NCBI GenBank assembly: GCA_022710085.1
Contig: JAKLHP010000060.1
Span: forward strand, 1-5,606
Length of the DNA: 5,606 nucleotides
Reading direction: 5' to 3'
Source: Patescibacteria group bacterium
GTDB lineage: Bacteria > Patescibacteriota > Minisyncoccia > Moranbacterales > JAKLHP01
Shown: positions 1-4,999 of the stretch, in pieces
Layout of the letters: every line of letters begins with the position of its first letter
Numbering within the stretch: the first letter of the stretch is position 1
The notes under the pieces: generated by a model
Told to the model about the DNA's origin: nothing
What the model saw: the letters and a program-made list of their open reading frames with translations, nothing else
Databases searched by the model: none
Program-made: the position numbers and the translations under genes

Positions 1-434
1 AAGGAAAAGAAGGACTTAAAGAGGTCTACAATGATACTTTAAAATATTCAGGAATACTTATGGGATTTGCATCCGAACATGTGGTTTCAGTTTTGGGCAA
101 GGAATGGACGGAAGAATATTTGAAAAAAAGAGTAAAAAGGGGAATTAATGCGAGAATAATAATGCCTCAAACAGAAATTATTGAAAAAGATTATTTTTTG
201 CGAGACCGAGAGCAATTGCGATCATCAAAATTAGTTGATCCCAAAAAGTACCCATTTTCGATTGAAGTAAATATTTATGGTTATTCAAAAATAGCTCTGA
301 TGTCTTCAAGGGAAGAAACTGCTGTGATAATCGAAAGTTCAGAAATATATAATACGATGAAATTGATATTTGAACTTCTGTGGGACAATCTGTCGGAGAT
401 AAGAATAGAAGATCGCAAAACGTATATTGCATGA
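1..434 (+). CDS. TrmB-like transcriptional regulator, C-terminal part (5' truncated)
   Basis: The reading frame is open from the first complete codon at position 3 to the TGA at 432-434, so the gene begins upstream of the window. The ATG at 60 is internal (19 codons precede it in frame). About 143 residues are visible. They look like the C-terminal effector domain of TrmB-type regulators, often annotated as sugar-specific: an alpha/beta stretch with WTEEYLKKRVKRGI followed by the strand ARIIMP, then a later pair of strands (IALMSSREETAVIIE) and a final helix IYNTMKLIFELLWDNL. That last pattern, ending in an F-x-x-L-W helix, is typical of this family. The N-terminal winged-helix DNA-binding domain, expected from family knowledge, lies outside the window, so DNA binding cannot be confirmed. 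No ligand can be deduced. A probable terminator follows, so it is probably not co-transcribed with yebC. Family call is fairly confident; the target is unknown. Confidence 0.68.
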   Translation, partial: GKEGLKEVYNDTLKYSGILMGFASEHVVSVLGKEWTEEYLKKRVKRGINARIIMPQTEIIEKDYFLRDREQLRSSKLVDPKKYPFSIEVNIYGYSKIALMSSREETAVIIESSEIYNTMKLIFELLWDNLSEIRIEDRKTYIA

Positions 435-462
435 TGTGAAACGATAATTTTTGCGTTTTTTT
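414..462 (+). terminator. Probable Rho-independent terminator of the TrmB-like gene
   Basis: CGCAAAA at 414-420 pairs perfectly with TTTTGCG at 449-455, giving a 7-bp stem. It is followed immediately by seven T residues (456-462). The loop of 28 bases is long, but CGT (421-423) and ACG (441-443) can extend pairing inside it. The left arm lies within the last codons of the upstream gene, so the terminator overlaps the coding end and the stop codon sits in the loop. Only three G-C pairs close the stem, so efficiency is uncertain. Confidence 0.55.
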
Positions 463-463
463 C

Positions 464-492
464 TTGAAATCGGTCGTAGTAAATGATAGTAT
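464..492 (+). promoter_or_regulatory. Candidate sigma70-type promoter for yebC
   Basis: TTGAAA (464-469, five of six matches to the -35 consensus) is separated by 17 bases from TAGTAT (487-492, four of six to the -10 consensus). A TG at 484-485 gives an extended -10 element. It lies just after the terminator of the preceding gene and about 105 bases before the yebC start, which is where a promoter is expected. The predicted transcription start is near 499, the first base of the palindrome at 499-585. AT-rich DNA gives chance matches, so this is moderate evidence. Confidence 0.48.
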
Positions 493-498
493 GGATAT

Positions 499-585
499 AG
501 TTAAAAGTTTAGAGTGCAAAGTTAAAAATCATATTATTTATTAGGCTTTGGACTATAAGTTGACTTTTAATTTTAACTTTTAATT
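499..585 (+). repeat. AT-rich imperfect palindrome in the yebC leader
   Basis: AGTTAAAAGTT (499-509) pairs with AACTTTTAATT (575-585) over 11 positions with one G-T wobble. An inner stem pairs AAAGTTAA (518-525) with TTGACTTT (560-567), also with one wobble. Together they can fold into a long two-part hairpin that fills most of the yebC 5' untranslated region and ends 12 bases before the ATG. There is no T-tail in the position expected of a terminator. It could be a leader structure, a DNA repeat element, or drift in AT-rich DNA; pairing is seen, function is not. Confidence 0.45.
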
Positions 586-597
586 CTGAACTATTTT

Positions 598-1314
598 ATG
601 TCGGGACATTCGCATTTTGCTGGAATAAAGCACCGAAAAGGGATTAATGACGCCAAAAGAGCTGGTATTTTCACAAAACTTGGACGCTTGGTTACTATTG
701 CAGCGCGTGATGGCGGGGGAAATCCCGAATTTAATTTTAAGCTTAAAATGACAATTGAGCAGGCACGAGCAGCTAATATGCCCAAGGATAATATCGAGAA
801 AGCCATCAGGAGAGGAACAGGCGAACTTAAGGATGGAGCAGAAATACAGGAGATTACTTATGAAGGATATGGTCCGGGACAAGTAGCCATGCTTATTAAA
901 ACTGCGACAGATAATACCAATCGAGCAGTCGGAGAAATTAAAACAGCTTTGACCAAAAATGGAGGGAAGATGGTTCCGGCAGGATCGGTAAGCTTTATGT
1001 TTAAACAAGTCGGATGCATTGAAGTTGAAATTGGAGATAAAAATAGGGATGATTTGGAGATGAAGGCTATAGATGCGGGAGCAGAAGATATATTTTTTGA
1101 AGATACTTCTTTGTATATTTATACTAAAATCGAGGATTTAAAGGTGATTAAAGAAGAATTAGAAAAAGAAGATTTTCAAATCGGAAATGCCGGTTTGGTT
1201 TATGTTCCAACCCAAAAAACCAACATTTCCGAGAAAGACAAGGAAAATTACGAAAAACTTCTCGAAGTACTGGATAATCTTGATGATGTTCAGGAAATAT
1301 ACGACAATTTATAA
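598..1314 (+). CDS. yebC: YebC/PmpR/TACO1 family protein
   Basis: This 238-residue protein has the family signature at its N-terminus: MSGHSHFAGIKHRKG, followed by the K-R-x-x-x-F-T-K-L-x-R helix (DAKRAGIFTKLGRLVTIAARDGG). It continues with the conserved AANMPKDNIEKAIRRGTGE (about residues 59-77), the EGYGPG segment (about 89-94) and the NRAVGEIKTALTKNGG segment, with the GSVSFMF strand near 128-134. Length matches the usual 240-250 residues, so the gene is complete. Family members were first described as DNA-binding regulators. More recent work on bacterial and mitochondrial members (TACO1) points to a role in translation, helping ribosomes through difficult sequences such as proline runs; the cellular location would be cytosolic. 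The ATG at 598 is chosen because it gives the canonical first residues, although no Shine-Dalgarno is visible. It precedes ruvC by 61 bases, a common bacterial neighbourhood, and both are probably transcribed from the promoter near 464-492. Confidence 0.95.
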   Translation: MSGHSHFAGIKHRKGINDAKRAGIFTKLGRLVTIAARDGGGNPEFNFKLKMTIEQARAANMPKDNIEKAIRRGTGELKDGAEIQEITYEGYGPGQVAMLIKTATDNTNRAVGEIKTALTKNGGKMVPAGSVSFMFKQVGCIEVEIGDKNRDDLEMKAIDAGAEDIFFEDTSLYIYTKIEDLKVIKEELEKEDFQIGNAGLVYVPTQKTNISEKDKENYEKLLEVLDNLDDVQEIYDNL

Positions 1315-1323
1315 TCACATAAC

Positions 1324-1367
1324 ACAAAACATTTAACCTAGAACATTTTGTTCCATGTTCCTTGTTT
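1324..1367 (+). repeat. Imperfect palindrome between yebC and ruvC
   Basis: Left arm ACAAAACAT (1324-1332) pairs with ATGTT (1355-1359) and, after a two-base CC bulge, with TTGT (1362-1365), giving nine base pairs. A second small hairpin, GAACA (1341-1345) with TGTTC (1349-1353) and a three-base loop, lies inside it. No T-run follows, so it does not look like a terminator, and yebC-ruvC read-through is expected. The sequence is built from short near-repeats of AACA/TGTT type. Confidence 0.38.
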
Positions 1368-1375
1368 AAGTCTTC

Positions 1376-1861
1376 ATGAAAGTTTTAGGTATTGATCCTG
1401 GGACGGCGACGACCGGTTGGGCAGTTTTGGAAGAATCTAAGGGAAAAGTAGATCCTATAGCCTTTGGACATATCAGCACTTCTCCAAAAAACTCAGTTTC
1501 CGATCGTCTGAAAGAAGTAGCAGATGATTTGGCGGATATTATTGAAAAATACAAGCCCCAGGAAGCGGCAATTGAGGACATTTTCTTTTTCAAGAACCAG
1601 AAAACTGCAGTTAAGGTAAGCCAGTCCCGAGGAGCGATGCTATTGACATTGGAGAATAAAAGAGTTAGAATATTCAGTTACACCCCCCTGCAAGTGAAGC
1701 AAGCGCTTACGGGTTATGGCAGGGCAGAGAAAAAGCAGATTCAGATAATGGTAAAAAATATTTTGAAATTAAAGTCCATTCCCAAGCCGGATGATACGGC
1801 CGATGCGATTGCGATTGCACTCTGTCATTTGAATAGTAGAAAGATAAATAATTTAAAATAA
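1376..1861 (+). CDS. ruvC: Crossover junction endodeoxyribonuclease RuvC
   Basis: RuvC resolves Holliday junctions during recombination and repair by paired symmetrical cuts, acting as a dimer with RuvAB in the cytosol. The 161-residue product has the full RNase H-like fold signature: GIDPGTATTGWAV at residues 5-17 with catalytic D7, AIEDIFFFKN with catalytic E67, and the C-terminal PDDTADAIAIALCH with acidic residues D140 and D143 at the spacing of the last catalytic pair. The segment TPLQVKQALTGYGRAEKKQI (103-122) is also characteristic. Length equals the family norm (about 160-175). All four metal-binding acids are present, so the enzyme should be active. The ATG at 1376 gives the canonical start MKVLGIDPG; only a weak TAAG lies upstream. 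ruvA and ruvB, often close to ruvC in other bacteria, are not in the window: the next gene downstream belongs to a different module. Confidence 0.96.
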   Translation: MKVLGIDPGTATTGWAVLEESKGKVDPIAFGHISTSPKNSVSDRLKEVADDLADIIEKYKPQEAAIEDIFFFKNQKTAVKVSQSRGAMLLTLENKRVRIFSYTPLQVKQALTGYGRAEKKQIQIMVKNILKLKSIPKPDDTADAIAIALCHLNSRKINNLK

Positions 1862-1864
1862 TAT

Positions 1865-1906
1865 TTTTCAATTCACAATTTTTTCATTGTTATTGATAAT
1901 TGAAAA
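1865..1906 (+). repeat. AT-rich palindrome between ruvC and the 7TM gene
   Basis: TTTTCAATT (1865-1873) pairs perfectly with AATTGAAAA (1898-1906), a 9-bp stem. An inner CAAT (1876-1879) pairs with ATTG (1892-1895). It lies four bases after the ruvC stop and ten bases before the ATG of the 7TM gene, and it overlaps a candidate promoter. No T-run follows on the + strand, so a terminator role is unlikely there. Confidence 0.45.
1872..1900 (+). promoter_or_regulatory. Candidate promoter for the 7TM/ATP-grasp operon
   Basis: TTCACA (1872-1877) and GATAAT (1895-1900) each match five of six consensus bases, and the spacer is exactly 17. The predicted transcription start near 1907 would leave a leader of only about ten bases before the ATG at 1917. 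Both boxes lie within the palindrome at 1865-1906. The region is very AT-rich, so a chance match is possible and read-through from yebC-ruvC is the alternative. Confidence 0.35.
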
Positions 1907-1916
1907 TTTTAAAAAA

Positions 1917-2570
1917 ATGCCAAATATCAATCCGATAGTAAGTTACTTTGTGGAACAAGGAGTGCCGCTTGTTACGGTAACGCTGCTTCTTATGTTTCCG
2001 ATTATCGCGACCCTTATCGCTTTTTTGCGCCAGGTAGCGGGAATCAAGGCATTTGGAATATATACTCCCTCGATTATCATCTTTGCTTTTCTGGCAACGG
2101 GAATAAAGTACGGAATCGCCCTCTTTGTGAGCGTTATTCTGGTTGGTATGCTGGTCAGAATTCTTATTAAAAAATTTCGAATTCTCTATCTTCCTCGAGT
2201 TGCTATTACGTTAAGTATTGTTGCAATCGCAATGTTGGTTCTTTTGGCTCTCGGAGGATCTTTCCAAAGAACTGGCTTGGCTGCGGTTTCAATTTTTCCG
2301 CTGCTTATTATGATCACCTTGGTTGAGAAATTTATTTCAACTCAGATTGAGAAAGGAGACAAGACTGCCTTTCTTCTGGCTGTTGAAACCTTGGGGATTG
2401 CGATTTTAGGGTATTATCTTCTTAAATGGTCGTTTCTTGTGAATCTTATTATTTCTTATCCCTGGGTTATTCTTTTAACAATCCCGATTAATATTATTCT
2501 TGGAAAATGGACCGGTCTTCGAATTAGTGAATATTTCAGATTTCGTGAAGTATTCAAAAAAATGCAATAA
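1917..2570 (+). CDS. 7TM membrane protein of the transglutaminase-associated type, lacking the transglutaminase domain
   Basis: The 217-residue product is almost entirely hydrophobic, with about seven membrane segments near residues 17-37, 48-62, 64-84, 94-113, 118-136, 150-170 and 182-197. Between them lie motifs I recognise from the 7TM domain usually fused to an inactive transglutaminase (Pfam 7TM_transglut, PF14402, from memory): RQVAGIKAFGIYTPS (38-52), ILYLPR (89-94), LVEKF...Q.EKG (135-147) and GKWTGLRISEYFRFRE (196-211). Known relatives carry a large extracytoplasmic transglutaminase-like region before the helices; here it is absent and ruvC lies directly upstream. The ATG at 1917 is preferred over the in-frame TTG at 1887, which lies in the palindrome and upstream of the predicted transcription start. 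Genes for such proteins typically sit beside a RimK-like ligase, as here, 25 bases downstream. It probably anchors or transports the product or substrate of the ligases at the inner membrane; this role is inferred from context only. Confidence 0.85.
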   Translation: MPNINPIVSYFVEQGVPLVTVTLLLMFPIIATLIAFLRQVAGIKAFGIYTPSIIIFAFLATGIKYGIALFVSVILVGMLVRILIKKFRILYLPRVAITLSIVAIAMLVLLALGGSFQRTGLAAVSIFPLLIMITLVEKFISTQIEKGDKTAFLLAVETLGIAILGYYLLKWSFLVNLIISYPWVILLTIPINIILGKWTGLRISEYFRFREVFKKMQ

Positions 2571-2595
2571 AAATTTTTTATTATCAGTGGGTTAT

Positions 2596-3999
2596 ATGCT
2601 TAATTTTTTTAAAAATGGGAATAAAATTCTTGGAATGAACTCGCGCAATCTCGAGTATATTCGTCCTTGCAATCTGAAAAGAGCCAGAAAAATTGCAGAT
2701 AATAAAATTTTTAGTAAAAGATTTTTGTTGAAAGGAGAGATTCCTGTTCCGAGGCTCATTGCTAAGATTTCCAGTCTTGAAGAAATTGATAATTTTGATT
2801 GGAGCAAGCTTCCTGAAAGTTTCGTACTTAAGCCGAATCGGGGTTTTGGGGGAGAGGGAATTCTTGTCGTTTATGGACGAAAAAAAAATCGAGCAGATGC
2901 CTGGGTTAAGGCTGATGGCTCAATCGTTTCAATCGAAGACATTAAAAGTCACATTCATAATATTATTGACGGGGCCTTTTCTCTTTCCAATGTTTCAGAC
3001 ATTGCTTTCTTCGAAGAAAGACTCCAGCTTTTAAAATTATTCAAGCCCTATACCTTTAAGGGCATTCCTGATATCAGGGTGGTTGTTTATAATAAAGTTC
3101 CGGTCATGGCGATGCTGCGTCTTCCAACCAAAGAATCTCAAGGCAAGGCTAATCTTCATCAGGGAGCAATTGGAGTGGGAATCGACCTGGCTACCGGAAT
3201 TACCACCACTTCCGTTCACAACAACAGAATTATTGATTATGTCCCAGGAACCAGGATGCTTATTTCGGGAATTAAGATTCCTTATTGGAACGATATCTTG
3301 AAATTAGCCGTTAAGGCTCAGGAAATTTCAGGACTAGGATATCTCGGAGCTGATGTTGCAATCGACAAAGAAAGAGGTCCGGTTTTCTTGGAACTCAACG
3401 CTCGTCCTGGTCTTTCCATTCAAATCGCCAATCTCGATGGACTGAAAAGAAGACTAGAAAGAGTGAAGGATCTCAAGATAAAAACCATTGAAAAGGGGGT
3501 GCGGGTAGGAATGGATCTTTTCGGAGGAGAGGTAGAAGAAGAGGTTGAAGATATCTCCGGAAAGAAAGTTATTGGAACATCGGAAAAAGTAAAACTTATC
3601 GGAAAAGATGGGAAAGAAATTGAAGTGGAAGCTAAAATTGATACTGGAGCCACTTCAACTTCGATCGATGTGGAATTAGCCAAAAAATTAGGATTTGAAG
3701 ATCTGATAGATTTTTTCAATTCAATAGAAAAGCCGGTGGATTTCAACCGGGATCAGGGAAAATCAATTGAAGATGATTTAAGAAAAAAATATATCGGAAA
3801 ACATCCAGACCTGGCTGATATTGTAATAATTTATTCTTCAAACGGAGTTTCAATAAGGCCGAAAGTCAGGACTAATTTTATTTTAGACGGAGTTACGGTT
3901 TTTGCGCAGGCAAATATCATTGACAGATCCGAACTGGATAAGGATATGATCATTGGAAGAAAAAGCCTAGGAAAATTCTTGATAGATGTTAATAAATAA
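2596..3999 (+). CDS. RimK-like ATP-grasp ligase fused to a retropepsin-like aspartic protease domain
   Basis: The 467-residue product has two parts. Residues about 10-305 form an ATP-grasp ligase of the alpha-L-glutamate-ligase-like (RimK-related) family: ILGMNSRNLEYIRP near the start, FVLKPNRGFGGEGILV (76-91) with ATP-binding K79 and the glycine loop, GIPDIRVVVYNKVP (156-169), NLHQGAIGVGID (186-197), GADVAID (251-257), and metal-binding LELNARPG with E266 and N268. Such enzymes form an amide bond from a carboxylate and an amine using ATP. Residues about 330-467 resemble the RimB-type putative protease family (PF05618): KIDTGATSTSID with the aspartate D349, then SSNGVSIRP (414-422) and the closing IIGRKSLGKFLIDV (452-465). 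In many bacteria these two activities are on separate neighbouring genes; here they are fused. The ATG at 2596 is chosen because the family starts close to ILGMN; the in-frame ATG at 2500 would add 32 residues overlapping the 7TM gene. GTG at 2587 is a minor alternative. Substrate unknown. Confidence 0.88.
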   Translation: MLNFFKNGNKILGMNSRNLEYIRPCNLKRARKIADNKIFSKRFLLKGEIPVPRLIAKISSLEEIDNFDWSKLPESFVLKPNRGFGGEGILVVYGRKKNRADAWVKADGSIVSIEDIKSHIHNIIDGAFSLSNVSDIAFFEERLQLLKLFKPYTFKGIPDIRVVVYNKVPVMAMLRLPTKESQGKANLHQGAIGVGIDLATGITTTSVHNNRIIDYVPGTRMLISGIKIPYWNDILKLAVKAQEISGLGYLGADVAIDKERGPVFLELNARPGLSIQIANLDGLKRRLERVKDLKIKTIEKGVRVGMDLFGGEVEEEVEDISGKKVIGTSEKVKLIGKDGKEIEVEAKIDTGATSTSIDVELAKKLGFEDLIDFFNSIEKPVDFNRDQGKSIEDDLRKKYIGKHPDLADIVIIYSSNGVSIRPKVRTNFILDGVTVFAQANIIDRSELDKDMIIGRKSLGKFLIDVNK

Positions 4000-4010
4000 T
4001 TAAAAAATTT

Positions 4011-4997
4011 ATGATAAAAAGAGAAGATTTTAACTATTTTAGCACTTACCTTTTAGCCGAAGAGGCCGAGAAAAGAGGAGCAAAAGTAACGAGAGTTTTT
4101 CCCAACAGAAGGTTGAGTTATGTTGTGATTAAATTAGGAAAAAAAACTGAAACAATTGTTGGCCAGAGAATTTCAAAAATAAGTGCCAACGCTTTTTTCA
4201 TTTGTAAGAATAAACAAGCTACTAAATATTTTTTAAATTCAAACAAGATAAAAACTACCAAGGGAGAATTTTTTTGTAGTGAGCAAAAAAAGGAAGCAGT
4301 CGATTTTGCCAAAAAAATCGGCTTTCCGGTCGTGTTGAAACCGCTTGATGGAACTCATGGAAGGGGTGTCTGTTTGGGAATAAAAAACATCAAGGAACTG
4401 AATAACTTAATCAAGGAAGTTTCCAATTTAAAGAAAAGGTTTATGATAGAAAAGCAATTTGAAGGAGATGAGTACAGGATACTTGCAACAAGAAAAAAAA
4501 TGCTTGGAGTTATAAATAGAGTTCCGGCTAATGTAATCGGGGACGGAAAAAATACAATAAAGGAATTGATAAAGATTAAAAATAAAGATCCCAGGAGAAT
4601 GGAAGGGCATAATGGCTCCTTGGTCAAGATAAAAATTGACAAAGAGGTGTTGAAAAATCTGAAGGAAGAGAAACTCAACTTAAACTCGATTTTATCAAAG
4701 GGGAGGAGAGTGTTTTTAAGAAAGAATTCAAATATTTCAACTGGAGGAGACAGTATCGACTTCACGGAAAAAGTTCATCCGAAAATAAAGAAGCTTGCCC
4801 CCAAAATCATAAGCGCTATTCCCGATCTTTCTTATGGTGGAATTGATCTTTTAACTCCTGATATAACAAAAGATCCCGAAAAAGTGGGTTATGCGGTCAT
4901 TGAGATTAATGATTCTCCTATGATCAGTATGCACCACCTTCCTTATGAGGGAAAAAGTAGGAACATAGCCAAAGAGATAATAGATCTAATTTTTTAG
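4011..4997 (+). CDS. Stand-alone ATP-grasp ligase resembling the ATP-grasp domain of cyanophycin synthetase
   Basis: The 328-residue protein shows an ATP-grasp fold of the type found in cyanophycin synthetase and in the ATP-grasp half of bifunctional glutathione synthetase. Visible motifs: N-terminal helix with CKNKQATKYFLNSNKIKT (65-82), FPVVLKPLDGTHGRGV (105-120) with ATP-binding K110, FMIEKQFEGDEYRIL (144-158), RVPANVIGDGKNTIKELI (170-187), the RKNSNISTGGDSID segment (237-250, R237/N241), GGIDLL (276-281, D279) and metal-binding VIEINDSP (296-303, E298 and N300). All key ATP and metal residues appear present. Cyanophycin synthetase carries an additional C-terminal Mur-ligase domain that adds the second amino acid; nothing of it is here, so it cannot be called cphA. 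It lies 11 bases after the ligase-protease gene, so the operon holds two different amide-forming enzymes. No Shine-Dalgarno precedes the ATG. Base composition is more AT-rich than the two genes before it. Likely substrate an amino acid or peptide; identity unknown. Confidence 0.86.
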   Translation: MIKREDFNYFSTYLLAEEAEKRGAKVTRVFPNRRLSYVVIKLGKKTETIVGQRISKISANAFFICKNKQATKYFLNSNKIKTTKGEFFCSEQKKEAVDFAKKIGFPVVLKPLDGTHGRGVCLGIKNIKELNNLIKEVSNLKKRFMIEKQFEGDEYRILATRKKMLGVINRVPANVIGDGKNTIKELIKIKNKDPRRMEGHNGSLVKIKIDKEVLKNLKEEKLNLNSILSKGRRVFLRKNSNISTGGDSIDFTEKVHPKIKKLAPKIISAIPDLSYGGIDLLTPDITKDPEKVGYAVIEINDSPMISMHHLPYEGKSRNIAKEIIDLIF

Positions 4998-4999
4998 GA

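Noticed and set aside
60..62. ATG at 60 as the true start of the first gene
   Set aside because: The frame is open upstream to the window edge and the upstream residues continue the same domain, so the gene is truncated by the window.
560..586. TTGACT at 560 with a nearby TAATTC as a second yebC promoter
   Set aside because: The spacer is only 15 bases and the -10 match is poor; it would leave almost no leader.
178..1008. Several open frames on the minus strand opposite the TrmB-like gene and yebC
   Set aside because: They lie antisense to clear coding regions, have no recognisable domains, and are expected shadows in AT-rich sequence.
1887..1916. TTG at 1887 as start of the 7TM gene
   Set aside because: It lies in the loop of the palindrome, upstream of the predicted transcription start; the ATG at 1917 gives a family-like beginning.
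2500..2595. ATG at 2500 as the start of the ligase-protease gene
   Set aside because: It would overlap the conserved C-terminus of the 7TM gene by 71 bases, and the extra residues show no resemblance to the family, whose N-terminus is close to the ILGMN motif.
3420..3746. Serine-rich minus-strand frame opposite the ligase-protease gene
   Set aside because: Its serine and proline richness is the complement of the glutamate- and lysine-rich linker on the + strand; no start signal or family resemblance.
4011..4997. Calling this gene cphA or a glutathione synthetase
   Set aside because: The Mur-ligase domain of cyanophycin synthetase and the glutamate-cysteine ligase part of the bifunctional glutathione enzyme are both absent, so the specific function is unsupported.
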